This document shows, piece after piece, positions 42,567-53,147 of a stretch of 64,000 bases of DNA (within the stretch, counting starts at the first letter, position 1; each line of letters begins with the position of its first letter). This DNA is from Lapidilactobacillus bayanensis. GTDB taxonomy: Bacteria; Bacillota; Bacilli; Lactobacillales; Lactobacillaceae. The stretch covers positions 124,001-188,000 of the forward strand of contig NZ_RHOX01000001.1 of the NCBI RefSeq assembly GCF_003946695.1, read 5' to 3'. Made by a program: the position numbers and the translations under genes. Below the pieces are notes generated by a model that was given only the letters and a program-made list of their open reading frames with translations, ran no database searches and was not told the origin of the DNA.

Positions 42567-42911
42567 ATGTCGATGAAAAAATCTGTGACAGCCTTAAAAA
42601 ACTCATTTACTGACTGCCAAGAAATGTTTGAAGCACTAGGCGATGTTAACCGCCAAAACATTTTATTAGTATTATGTGACACGACTTGTTCAACGGGCTT
42701 ACGTGTTGGTGCCATTACCGCGGCCGTCAATTTATCGCGGCCAGCCGTTTCACATCATTTGAAAATTTTGCGCGCAGCAAAACTGGTTTCAGTTCGTCAT
42801 GAAGGCGCGATGAATTTTTATTACGCCGATATTCAAACTAATTTTGATAAGTTACAAACTTTATTGACCAATCTGGCAACACTGAAGGAGAACACTATTC
42901 ATCATGACTGA
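42567..42911 (+). CDS. ArsR-family winged-helix regulator
   Basis: A 114-residue repressor: FEALGDVNRQNILLVLCD starts the domain and LSRPAVSHHLKILRAAKLVSVRHEGAMNFYY is the recognition helix and wing. A C-D-T-T-C pair of Cys near the first helix could sense metals or oxidants, but the classical ELCVCD site is absent. ATG 42567 with GGAGG 8 nt upstream is used. It overlaps the next oxidoreductase by eight bases, which it probably regulates. Confidence 0.88.
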   Translation: MSMKKSVTALKNSFTDCQEMFEALGDVNRQNILLVLCDTTCSTGLRVGAITAAVNLSRPAVSHHLKILRAAKLVSVRHEGAMNFYYADIQTNFDKLQTLLTNLATLKENTIHHD

Positions 42912-43911
42912 AACGATGCAAGCGCTAGTCGCGCAAAACTCAAAGGTGACGCCTAAATTTCGACGAGTACCGCTACCAATCATGGCTGCCGAACAAGTTT
43001 TAATTAAAGTTGCGGCGGTTAGTATTAATCCAGTCGATCAGATTTACCGCACAATCGATTTATTTTACGCCGATCACTTTCAATACCCACTAATTTTAGG
43101 CAATGATCTGGCAGGTACAGTCGTTGCTGTAGGGAAAAACGTGACCAAGTTTAAGATTGGCGATCATGTTTATGGACGAATTGGTCACTTAGAAGGTGGC
43201 ACTTTTGCCAAATACAGTGCCGTCGCCGCAAGCAATTTGGCCCATGCGCCTCAAAACAACTCGTTAGCTGAAGCAGCGGCGATTCCTTTAGTAGGCTTGA
43301 CAGCGTATCAAATTATTCACGTTCGTTTAGCAGCAAAACCTGGTCAAAAACTATTTATTAATGGCGGATCCGGTGGTGTTGGAACAATGGCTATTCAAAT
43401 TGCCCGAATTCTTGGTTTAGAAGTGGCGACCACCGCCAGCACCAAAAATAGTCTCTTGCTGCAACAATTAGGTGCAAATACCGTAATTGATTATCAGCAC
43501 CAAGATTTCACTAAAACTTTACGTGATTATGATGGCTTTTTGGATACGCGCCGGGAAACAAACTTGACCACGGCCCTACAAATTTTAAAACCTGGTGGTC
43601 AGTATCTGACACTCAACAATATGCCGCAGCCTAGTTTTGCCGATCAACAGCACTTAGGCGTATTCAAGAAAGCGGCCTTTGCCGTTGTCTCCGCTAAAAA
43701 TCGACGAATAGCTCGTCGACAAAAGATCAGCTATGAATTCTATTTAATGCACGAAAGCGGCGCCCAACTACAACAACTAACAGAGTGGCTCGAAGCAGGG
43801 CAGCTACGGCCCGTTATCGATCGAACTTATTCTTTCGCTGAACTTCCAGCCGCATTAGCCTATTCAAAACAAGGACACACAGTTGGAAAAGTCGTTGTGA
43901 CCATGAATTGA
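42904..43911 (+). CDS. Zinc-independent NADP-dependent oxidoreductase (quinone reductase-like MDR)
   Basis: A 335-residue medium-chain reductase. The catalytic-domain block is AVSINPVDQIYR..ILGNDLAGTVVAVG, and the NADPH loop is LFINGGSGGVGTMAIQIA. No zinc-ligand Cys/His/Glu set is seen, placing it with quinone oxidoreductases and alkenal reductases. Overlap with the upstream regulator gene suggests an inducible two-gene operon for detoxification, an inference from context. Confidence 0.9.
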   Translation: MTETMQALVAQNSKVTPKFRRVPLPIMAAEQVLIKVAAVSINPVDQIYRTIDLFYADHFQYPLILGNDLAGTVVAVGKNVTKFKIGDHVYGRIGHLEGGTFAKYSAVAASNLAHAPQNNSLAEAAAIPLVGLTAYQIIHVRLAAKPGQKLFINGGSGGVGTMAIQIARILGLEVATTASTKNSLLLQQLGANTVIDYQHQDFTKTLRDYDGFLDTRRETNLTTALQILKPGGQYLTLNNMPQPSFADQQHLGVFKKAAFAVVSAKNRRIARRQKISYEFYLMHESGAQLQQLTEWLEAGQLRPVIDRTYSFAELPAALAYSKQGHTVGKVVVTMN

Positions 43912-44015
43912 TAATGATTGCTGATGACAGGCACACTATTTGCCTCGTTAAAAAATTGAGCAACTCGGAAAAAGTGGCTAGCTGAAAAAATGGGTGGCCT
44001 AACACTGTCAATCAA

Positions 44016-44636
44016 TTATGTGTGATCAGCATGCCTAGATTTCAGAAAATCATCGGGTATTAAACTTGCCAGTAATAGTAGTAATTGCCAGCGACAATCT
44101 GTTATCGGACGTCCATGCATGAGTGTGAGTAAGTTGAACGATCCCAAGCCGGCATATCCTAAACAAAGTGCAAAATAGGTCATTGGTAAAATATAGGTTA
44201 CTGCAATATTCTTCGTGAGACGATAACTGATGACAACAACGCCAGCTAATAACAGATTTTTCGTCATAAAATCTGCAAGCAAAGGCAGTAATGAAACTGG
44301 GCTCGTATGCACGCGATATATCAGCACGATACTAATATCTAGTAGACTCAATATCAATAAAAACCACAGAATTCGGGCAAATTGAAGCAATGGTAGTCGG
44401 AAATGTTTACTATTAATCACCGCTTGGATAGACGCTGACTGATCGGGGAGAAAGACTGTTGGCAAGCAAATAATCGCAATCAGTGGTACGAAAAGTTCAC
44501 CTGGCATTGCCGCTTGTACAATAGCAGTTGGTGCAAGGTTGAACAGTAGCGGCAGTAAACAAGCTAACGCGATTGCAACGAAGGTCATCAATAATGTGTT
44601 GGCTTTAAGATCTTTGCTAATGGCGTGATAAAGCAA
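44016..44636 (-). CDS. Small ABC-2-type membrane protein
   Basis: A 206-residue protein with about six hydrophobic segments and few soluble residues. It overlaps the larger permease gene by 20 bp and is the last gene of the ABC cluster. It probably forms part of the same transporter as a second membrane subunit. No catalytic motif. Substrate unknown. Confidence 0.75.
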   Translation of the reverse strand: MLYHAISKDLKANTLLMTFVAIALACLLPLLFNLAPTAIVQAAMPGELFVPLIAIICLPTVFLPDQSASIQAVINSKHFRLPLLQFARILWFLLILSLLDISIVLIYRVHTSPVSLLPLLADFMTKNLLLAGVVVISYRLTKNIAVTYILPMTYFALCLGYAGLGSFNLLTLMHGRPITDCRWQLLLLLASLIPDDFLKSRHADHT

Positions 44637-45720
44637 TGAGGTAGCCCCCTTTTTTAATCTGTCCGATTAACATTGTGATGCCAATCATGATTAAGGCCAA
44701 TAGGACATAACTGGCTCGATTGAGAAGCAGATCGTTGAGATGCTCGTAAAAGTAGGCGACGTTGTGAAGTGAATTATGGCGAGGCATCAGCAGCAACCCG
44801 TAATAACCATCAACACGGCGAGCGCCAAGCATCATGGTGACAAGCCACCAACAAATCTGGCCGGCAAAACCAAGAAAGTTACCGAATAGCTCATACGTCA
44901 AAAACCCGACGGCACTACTGACCATTAAGGTTGGTAATACCCAAATGATGGCCGCCTTCATAAAAGCCAATAGATCGAGTGAGCGATGCGGGTACGAGCT
45001 GACCACTTGAATCGTTAAATAAACGCTCACTGCAAGCACTGGGAGCAACAAAACGAGCAGGCTGGCAGCATATCGAGTTAATAGCCGTCTATTACGTGAA
45101 ACTGCCTTAGAGTGAATTGCTGCCGCTGCGTGACTGCGACGATCGTCAGCGCAGAAGGCCAGTACAATGACGGTCGGTAAAATACCGACAATTAGCGTAG
45201 CGATATCTGCAAAGACGCGCGCAAAGGCTCCAGAGATTTTGTCACGCTCCAAAATCAAATGATAATCATGTTTTGCTTCACGAGAGGTCATTTGCCTACT
45301 TGCTAATGTGACGACATTTGACGGTGTATAACTTGAATGTCCGCCTAAAAGTTGATCAACAAGCTTGAGCGTCGCGTTCAATGTTGGTCGATTTGGTGCC
45401 TGCCGCAGGGCAATAATCTTGGTGCGCATCTGATTGCGTTTGTTTGCTGCGAGTGACGTTGTCTTGGCAAATCCCAGTGGATAGGTGGTGTAACTATTCA
45501 TAGTGTATTCGGTAGTCAATTGGTCAAGTACACTAGTTTTAATCGTTCGAAAATCGGTCGCATAAATCGAGTCGTAGTCGTTAGGGGCAGGTATGTGCGC
45601 CAAGCTACGATTCATCATTGGATTAACATTGATGACAATGAATGCAAACACCAGCGCGCTGTATATCAAAAATGCAAGGCTATTAAATAGCCGTTTTATT
45701 TCAAGCCATAATAATCTCAC
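44617..45720 (-). CDS. ABC-2-type transporter permease
   Basis: A 367-residue permease: one N-terminal helix, an extracellular segment of about 130 residues (32-165), then five to six helices, a common topology of ABC-2 exporters. It overlaps the ATPase gene by four bases and the small membrane gene by 20. The transporter and the adjacent two-component genes resemble peptide/bacteriocin resistance or export loci, but the specificity cannot be read from sequence. Confidence 0.82.
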   Translation of the reverse strand: MRLLWLEIKRLFNSLAFLIYSALVFAFIVINVNPMMNRSLAHIPAPNDYDSIYATDFRTIKTSVLDQLTTEYTMNSYTTYPLGFAKTTSLAANKRNQMRTKIIALRQAPNRPTLNATLKLVDQLLGGHSSYTPSNVVTLASRQMTSREAKHDYHLILERDKISGAFARVFADIATLIVGILPTVIVLAFCADDRRSHAAAAIHSKAVSRNRRLLTRYAASLLVLLLPVLAVSVYLTIQVVSSYPHRSLDLLAFMKAAIIWVLPTLMVSSAVGFLTYELFGNFLGFAGQICWWLVTMMLGARRVDGYYGLLLMPRHNSLHNVAYFYEHLNDLLLNRASYVLLALIMIGITMLIGQIKKGGYLIALSRH

Positions 45721-46592
45721 GAGATCGCCCCCTCATGTTGTAGTTGCAAATAGAGATAAGCTTCCTCAAGCGTTGGTACCACTGGCACTTCTGAAGTAGT
45801 AGCCGCGATAAAGCGAAAGTGAATCTGATTAGTCTCCGTCACTTGCTCACTAATCTGGTGTGTCTGCTTAAAATGAACCGCAGATTCAGCAGGAATCAGC
45901 GCTTGATAGACATGCCCTCTAGCTAAGTCCGTTAATTCAGTCGTTGTCCCAGTGAATAGTAATTGACCATGATCCAAAACACCGATTTGGTTGGTTGTCG
46001 CTTCAACATCAGACACAATGTGTGTTGAAAGCAGAACAGTTCGATCGGTGGCAAAATCTGTCAAGAGATTGCGCAACCGGATTCGTTCTTCTGGATCAAG
46101 TCCCGCCGTTGGTTCATCAACAATCAGTACTTGAGGATTATTAATCAGTGCTTGCGCAATACCAAGTCGTTGCAGCATTCCGCCAGACAGGGCCTTAACT
46201 TTAGTGCCGGATTTAGCTGTTAGATTAACACGATCAAGCAGTTGCGCAATGCGACCGTTCTGCTCACGAACCGGCACATTGGCGAGCGTGGCCAAATAGC
46301 TCAGAGCAGCCTTAACTTTCATGTTGGGATAAAAGGAAAAGTTCTGTGGTAAATAACCAATCAGGTTACGAACTGCTTGTGGTTGTGTCAGGGGAATATC
46401 GCAAATTTTAGCAACGCCACTCGTTGGTTGTTCCAGTGTCGTCAGAATTTTCATTAGGGTTGATTTACCCGCACCATTCTTACCCAGCAGGCCGAACATA
46501 CCATTGCCGATTTCGAGGGTTAGGTGGTTGAGCGCTGGTGTTGGCTTCTTGCGATACTCTTTGGTGAGATTTGAAATTTGAATCGAACTCAT
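45717..46592 (-). CDS. ABC transporter ATPase
   Basis: A 291-residue ATPase: Walker A GKNGAGKST, Q-loop LPQNFSFYPNMKV, signature LSGGMLQRLGIAQAL, Walker B VLIVDEPTAGLD and H-loop LLSTHIVSD. A C-terminal extension is typical for exporters of the DrrA/CcmA group. ATG 46592 is used because AAGGAGG is 8 nt upstream. The open frame continues 18 codons further but lacks support. Confidence 0.93.
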   Translation of the reverse strand: MSSIQISNLTKEYRKKPTPALNHLTLEIGNGMFGLLGKNGAGKSTLMKILTTLEQPTSGVAKICDIPLTQPQAVRNLIGYLPQNFSFYPNMKVKAALSYLATLANVPVREQNGRIAQLLDRVNLTAKSGTKVKALSGGMLQRLGIAQALINNPQVLIVDEPTAGLDPEERIRLRNLLTDFATDRTVLLSTHIVSDVEATTNQIGVLDHGQLLFTGTTTELTDLARGHVYQALIPAESAVHFKQTHQISEQVTETNQIHFRFIAATTSEVPVVPTLEEAYLYLQLQHEGAIS

Positions 46593-46688
46593 AAAAATAC
46601 GCCTCCTTGTTTTAGTAACAAGAAGACGATAACAAGTAATTATCAACTATCTATCAACAAATGCCAAACTATCAATAAATACTGACGG

Positions 46689-47806
46689 TTAAATTTTGAA
46701 ACGAGCGCTGGTGACAACGCCTGTTGAAACATTGCCAACGATGAAATCACCACCGTTGGTTTGACAAAGCACTTTACAGATATACATGCCCACACCCAGA
46801 TGCCCACACCCAGATGGTGATCAGCACTTTGCTGTGAGAAAAACGGCACACGCACATTAGCGAGCTCAGTTGCGGAAAGATGAGGGCCATCATTGAACAC
46901 TCGGACTTCAAGTGTTTGTGCCGTTAACGTTAAGGTTAAATTAATGACAGATTTAGCAAAGCGTTTGGCATTACTCAACTGATTGTCAAGCACTTCAAGA
47001 ATTGCGTTTGTTGGTAAATTGAATGTGCTTTGTTCTTGGATCTGATTGCTGATTACAAAGTTAATTTGAAGTTGAGCAGGAACAAGCTTAATTTCGCGTT
47101 GGACCAGATTTGTCAGTTCTGCGGGCGTACAATTTTGCTTTGTTACTGGTGCTACTTGTAACGAAGTAATTTTACTCATCAAGCCGATAAAATCGATCAC
47201 ACGAACCAACTGTGCTTGCATGTCTTGTACTAATTCCTGCGTGTCAGTCTGTTTAAGACGAGTCGTTAACATCTCGGCGTCACCTTGAAGCACAGTCAGT
47301 GGCGTGCGCAAATCATGAGCAAAGGCCGCGTTAACTTCCTTCTGGTCTTCGAGTAACCGCCACGACTGCTGTAATGCATCACGCAAGGCCAAACGCATTT
47401 GCTCAAAAGATTGGGTTAATGCGCCTAACTCGTCGTGATTCGAATTGTGGAGTTCAAAGTCAAGATTCTGCGCTTGAATTTGCTTAATACCATAGTTTAG
47501 CTGTTCCAGTGAGTGTGCAAGCTTAATCTGATAGAAAATGTCAGCGGTTTTGCGCATGACCAGCGCTAAAATCAAAAAGCTCCCCAGAATACCACCGCCA
47601 AACAGCAGAGATATCCCAATCAGTTCGGTTGAAAAGCCAAGGAGTCTATGATTAATAAAATAGGGGTGCACGAGATCAAGTAAGCTGTTCCAACTGAGAA
47701 TGAAAATCAAAATCAGCGCGGTGGCAAGCAAAGTACCAATCAGGGTCATATGGAGTAGCGCTTGTCTAATCGGTAAGTCAGCTAACCTCTGTCTTAATTT
47801 TTCCAT
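46689..47806 (-). pseudogene. Sensor histidine kinase, frameshifted by a 14-bp tandem duplication
   Basis: Two N-terminal helices, a HAMP segment, the H-box FAHDLRTPLTVLQGD (phospho-His) and the N-box LDNQLSNAKRF are intact, then the ATP-binding G2 region breaks. A 14-bp unit occurs twice (46789-46802 and 46803-46816 on the plus strand). With one unit removed the frame reads HHLGVGMYICKVLCQTNGGD and ends FKI-stop at 46689, as expected for this family. As sequenced, translation shifts into an unrelated tail ending at 46643 inside the ATPase leader. Its ATG overlaps the end of the regulator gene. Confidence 0.88.
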
Positions 47807-48474
47807 CGATAACCCACTCCCCAGACTGTTTCAATTGGTGTCGCTGTGTGGTGCTGGTTAAATTGATGACGAATGCGGCGAATATGTTCGGCGATGACAT
47901 GACTATCGCCTTCAGCGTCATAACCTCAGATTTTTTCGTAGAGTTGTTCACGACTGAAGACTTGATTCGGGTTTTGACTCAACAATTCGATGAGCTGATA
48001 TTGTTTGAGTGCTAGATCTAATGATTGCAAGTCGACGGTAACTATTTTTGCAGTGTAATTAACGATTACCGAACCAAATGCGGCGACCTGATCTTGATGT
48101 TTCTGAGTCGTTTCACGGCGTAAATGCGCGTCAATTCTAGCGGCAAGTTCACCAAGCGAGAAGGGTTTAACGACATAATCATCACCGCCAGAACTGAGCC
48201 CGCGGATCTTATCTTGATCACTCACACGTGCTGTCAAAAAGATAATCGGGACGCTTGTAAATTGACGAATGCGGGCGACTAAGTTGAACCCGTTAATGTC
48301 GGGTAAACTGACATCTAACAAAATCAAGTCTGGTTTTTTAGTGAGTAACTGAAGGGCGGCTTCACCGCTTGCGGCTGTATCAAGTAAATAATGCGGTGTG
48401 TAGTTGGTGAAGAAGCGCAGCAGCATCTTGCAAATATCAGGGTCGTCATCAACGACAAGAATCCGATTATCCAT
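47794..48474 (-). pseudogene. OmpR-type response regulator with in-frame TGA
   Basis: Receiver domain: acidic pair DDDPD at 9-13, phospho-acceptor in LLDVSLPDI, T/K of LTAR and VKPFS. The winged-helix C-domain begins at about 130. At codon 183 the expected Trp of YEKIWGYD is TGA (47926-47928). Downstream the same frame stays perfect to the normal family ending VWGVGYRWKN (stop at 47794-47796). The truncated product loses the recognition helix and wing, so it should not bind DNA. Confidence 0.88.
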
Positions 48475-48520
48475 AGTTGGCTCCTTATAAAATAAAGTAC
48501 TTTGAATTTATTAGATCGAT

Positions 48521-48571
48521 CTTTTTTGTGCGTACAAGAAATACGTGGGTGAACTTTATTGAGAGCGGCAA
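48521..48571 (+). repeat. Left fragment of an older element B (before B8)
   Basis: Short worn left-end sequence (GTGCGTACAAGAAATACGTGG) ending in TTTATTGAGAGCGGCAAAT, the same junction sequence seen before B3 and B6. Confidence 0.5.
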
Positions 48572-49076
48572 ATCCTAGAACTGTTATGTTGCACTTCTCC
48601 GTGCCTACGGGAAATACGCTGGTGGAACGCTGTGGGCTCGACTTTAAGCCAATCTACGATTGTCTTAAAGCTCGGCCTTGTCGTAAGCGATAAATCGCTA
48701 ACGACAATTTCACAGCTGACCGCGATTTCTTTCCGGCACTGACTAAAGTGAGTTAGTGCGATTAAACCACAAATTTTCACTTCTCAAAATTGGAAGGTAA
48801 TTCAACCACTTGTCAATTCAGCGCTTGCGCAAAGGTTTCCCGCTCGTTTGTCTAGTGAGGGAAAATAAATACCGCTCAGTGGTGAGATTGTAGTTGCAGC
48901 TTTAGCTGTTACTACAAGACCTGTCTTGGAGACAATTTTGCAAAAAATTGGCTTCAAGCAGCGTCCACCACGTTCCAGCGAAAGTATTTATTTTCCCTCA
49001 CGGTACGCGCGACACTTCGTATGCAAGCAACCTTTGCGCAAGCGCGAAGAAGTCTAAAATAATAGTTTTAGTTGCC
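48572..49076 (+). repeat. Palindromic element B, copy B8
   Basis: CCTAGAACTGTTATGTTG to AATAATAGTTTTAGTTGCC. Left hairpins here are the second type: CTTTAAG-C-CAATC..GATTG-T-CTTAAAG and TTGTCGTAAGCGATAAATCGCTAACGACAA-type arms. Right half: GTGAGGGAAAATAAATAC/GTATTTATTTTCCCTCAC and hairpin GTAGTTGCAGCTTTAGCTGTTACTAC. Combines a B1-like left half with a B5-like right half, so the halves reassort. Confidence 0.85.
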
Positions 49077-49180
49077 ACCGCTTTTGAACAGTAATGTTCC
49101 TGCACCAAGTGTTTCTTTGCGACCACGACAACGCACTACGTTTGATAAACAACTTCCTGCGGATGTGAGAAAGCACAGAT
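49077..49180 (+). repeat. Right fragment of an older element B (after B8)
   Basis: Diverged right-end sequence (TTCTTTGCGACCACGACAACGCACTACG, then CCTGCGGATGTG). With 48521-48571 it forms the probable remains of one older copy around B8. Confidence 0.4.
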
Positions 49181-49189
49181 TAGCACCGC

Positions 49190-50665
<1,476 letters not shown>

Positions 50666-50852
50666 TTAACACCATATTTTCGTCAAGCAAAAGTTCGGTT
50701 GACTGCTGATATCAACCAACAGCAGTCAATTCATGTTTATTCTAAGCCAAGTAACTTGAAAAAGAAAACGCTAATTTTATTCGGCAAGAAATGAAAAGCT
50801 GTTTATTTTCTGTTACGATAATGATTGTAGCAACTAAATGGGGGTGCAGTTA

Positions 50853-51293
50853 ATGAGTCAAGAACAAGTGAGCTATCAAACTTATTTAACACAAAGTGAA
50901 CATTTAACTTTGACCGATATGAACCAACTTCATCAAACAATTTTAACGGCCATTGATCCTAACGATGCTGACTTTCAAGAGATTTGGCAAGACTTAATTC
51001 AGACAGCCATTAAATATACAGTAATTCGTGCAGGGTGGGGTGCCTTATCACGCTCGGAAAGAATGACTAAAGATAGCGCTCGTACTAAGGCACACAACGC
51101 CGTTCTCGACAACTTTATCATTCTCGAACGACTTTGCCAAAAGAACGGTTGGCCCAGTCAAGCCTGGACGGAAAAACTCTTTTTACAAGCCGAGAGTAAT
51201 CAACGTACTAAAACTGATATCACCACACACCGTCAAAGAATTGGTGACTTTGCCAATTATCTGGCCTTTATTTATGCGCTGAACAATCGTTAA
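50853..51293 (+). CDS. Hypothetical protein, 146 aa
   Basis: A soluble helical protein. The block IKYTVIRAGWGALSR followed by SARTKAHNAVLDNFIILERLC and NGWPSQAWTEKLF is distinctive, but I do not recognise a family. No signal peptide or membrane segment. ATG 50853 with GGGGGTG upstream; a five-residue longer GTG start is possible. Divergent from the GH1 gene and followed by a terminator. Confidence 0.7.
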   Translation: MSQEQVSYQTYLTQSEHLTLTDMNQLHQTILTAIDPNDADFQEIWQDLIQTAIKYTVIRAGWGALSRSERMTKDSARTKAHNAVLDNFIILERLCQKNGWPSQAWTEKLFLQAESNQRTKTDITTHRQRIGDFANYLAFIYALNNR

Positions 51294-51352
51294 GTGAGCA
51301 TATTGTTCAGTTAGCCATCAACAAGACCAAGTCAAAACTAAAAATAAATGTT

Positions 51353-51391
51353 AAAAGGAGCTAAATCCATTTTTGGGATTGAGCTCCTTTT
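51353..51391 (+). terminator. Terminator after the 146-aa protein gene
   Basis: AAAAGGAGCT-A-AATCC / GGATT-G-AGCTCCTTTT stem; U-rich 3' arm. Confidence 0.85.
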
Positions 51392-51429
51392 AGTGTCTGT
51401 CCTATTATGTTGTTCTTTGTGTGACGATT

Positions 51430-51548
51430 ATGATTGCTGTTCTTTGTGCCCGTGAGAAATGTGCTGGTGGAAACACTGCGAGCATTGGTTTGATCCAAAT
51501 AAAAACCAATTCGTCTCAAACGCAAGCTTCGTTATGAATACTAGGACC
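51430..51548 (+). repeat. Truncated left end of an older element B (before B9)
   Basis: GTGCCCGTGAGAAATGTGCTGGTGG and the first hairpin GGTTTGATCC..CGTCTCAAAC are present, then the sequence breaks at the place of the second hairpin and B9 begins. Confidence 0.65.
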
Positions 51549-52044
51549 GAAAACTATTGAATTGTGCTTCTTCGTGCCTACAGAAAATACGCTGGTGGAA
51601 CGCTGCGAGTTTGATTTGAGCCAAATCAAAAACCGATTTGTCTCAAATACAAACTTTCTTGTAAGTGGTAAACCACTAACAAGAATTTCGCGGCTGACCG
51701 CGATTTTCCTCCGGCACTGACAAACGAGATATGGTGTGATTTAACTGCAAATTTGTGTTTCTAAAAATTGGAAGGTAGTGTAACTACATGTTAATTCAGC
51801 GCTTGCGCAAAGGTTACCATCTTGCTAGCTTAGTGGCGGCGAAAGAATACCGCTCAGTAGTGACATTATTGTTGCAACTTTAGTTGTTACAATAAGGCTT
51901 GTCTTGGAGACAATTTTGCAAAAATTGGCTTCAAGCAGCGTCCATCACGTTCCAGCGAAAGTATTTATTTTCCCTCACGATACTCGCACACTTCATATGC
52001 AACCTTTGCGCAAGCGCGAAAAAGTGCTAGATAACAGTTTTAGT
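51549..52044 (+). repeat. Palindromic element B, copy B9
   Basis: GAAAACTATTGAATTGTGCTTCTTCG to GCTAGATAACAGTTTTAG (worn termini). Left half as B6. The right half has mixed stem arms: GTGGCGGCGAAAGAATAC on one side and GTATTTATTTTCCCTCAC on the other, so this copy has lost pairing that other copies keep. Hairpin GTTGCAACTTTAGTTGTTAC. Confidence 0.8.
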
Positions 52045-52058
52045 TCATATTATTTCAA

Positions 52059-53147
52059 TTAGCGTTGTCCACTAAAGGTCGCCCAATCCAACCCAGTCTG
52101 TTGAGCAAACGAAAATAATTCTGGGCTTAAAATCAATGACAACTTCCGCAAATCAGCAACGTTATTGCAACCCAACATTGCGAAAATACCTTTGAATTCT
52201 GCCAACCAGGCTCCAAATAACACACTCATTTCATCGAAGTCGTGGTGCAATACTAAATGTAAGAAATAAGCTGACATGCCCACGAGATCGCCACCAAGGG
52301 CCAAACATTTGACTGCTTGCCAAGGTGTCCTGATCCCACCACTGGCAAATGTGATTTCTGGACGCATATTAAGAGCTTGCTGCACGTTTAGCCGTTGCAG
52401 CAGACTCTCAATCACCGTCAAGCCAAAATCGCTATAATCGGAAATTAGGGCAGTTTTACGGCGATGGTTCTCAATCTCGATGAAATTAGTTCGACTAATT
52501 CCGGAAACATCAATATTTTGTAGACCGAGTTGTAAAAGTTGGCTAATTGTCGCCGCATTCATGCCGAAACCGACTTCCTTAGCAATCAGCGGGGTCGTTT
52601 GACCAATAGTTGCTTGTAAGTGTGCTAATTTTGTCGACCACAAATAGTCTTGATCGCCTTCAGGCATGGCAAATTCTTGAGCCGCGTTTAAATGAATTTG
52701 TAGAGCATCTGCTTGCAGTAATTGCACCATTTCTTCAGCAAAGTCGGTCGGGTGATCAGCACCGACGTTTGCAAAGACAACACCGTCAGGATTCTGTTGA
52801 CGCACAACTGTGAAACTTGCGGCTAATTCTGGCTCGTGTTTCAAAATGCTCATGGAACCAACGGCCATCGGGATTTTAAAGTGTGCTGCCAACTGTGCCA
52901 ATTTCTGATTAATAGTTAAAGCTTGGTTAGTGCCACCAGTCATCGCGTTAATGTAAATGGGATAATTAATTGGTCGATTAAAGAGCATCTGTTCTAAATG
53001 AACAGATGCTAACTTTGTGTCTGGTAAACTGGGGTGGCTAATCCGCACGTCAGCAAATTGATCACGAGCAAATTCCGGTTGTCGATATAAGCGTTCGGCA
53101 ATTGCGATGTGCTCTTTTTTACGTTGTTCTTGTTGAGAAGGCGTCAT
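52059..53147 (-). CDS. fni: Isopentenyl-diphosphate isomerase, type 2
   Basis: A 362-residue FMN- and NADPH-dependent isomerase interconverting isopentenyl and dimethylallyl diphosphate. N-terminus RKKEHIAIAERLY, YINAMTGGT, HLNAAQEFAMPEGD, KEVGFGMN, DVSGISRTNFIEIEN (near the flavin and metal) and FASGGIRTPWQAVKCLALGGD are the typical blocks. It is the last gene of the mevalonate operon and overlaps mvaK2 by four bases. Confidence 0.95.
   Translation of the reverse strand: MTPSQQEQRKKEHIAIAERLYRQPEFARDQFADVRISHPSLPDTKLASVHLEQMLFNRPINYPIYINAMTGGTNQALTINQKLAQLAAHFKIPMAVGSMSILKHEPELAASFTVVRQQNPDGVVFANVGADHPTDFAEEMVQLLQADALQIHLNAAQEFAMPEGDQDYLWSTKLAHLQATIGQTTPLIAKEVGFGMNAATISQLLQLGLQNIDVSGISRTNFIEIENHRRKTALISDYSDFGLTVIESLLQRLNVQQALNMRPEITFASGGIRTPWQAVKCLALGGDLVGMSAYFLHLVLHHDFDEMSVLFGAWLAEFKGIFAMLGCNNVADLRKLSLILSPELFSFAQQTGLDWATFSGQR

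Noticed and set aside
46643-46688. Frameshifted tail of the histidine kinase as a real C-terminus
   Set aside because: The tail has no kinase similarity, while the normal G2 box and ending are encoded intact in the neighbouring frame after removing one 14-bp unit.
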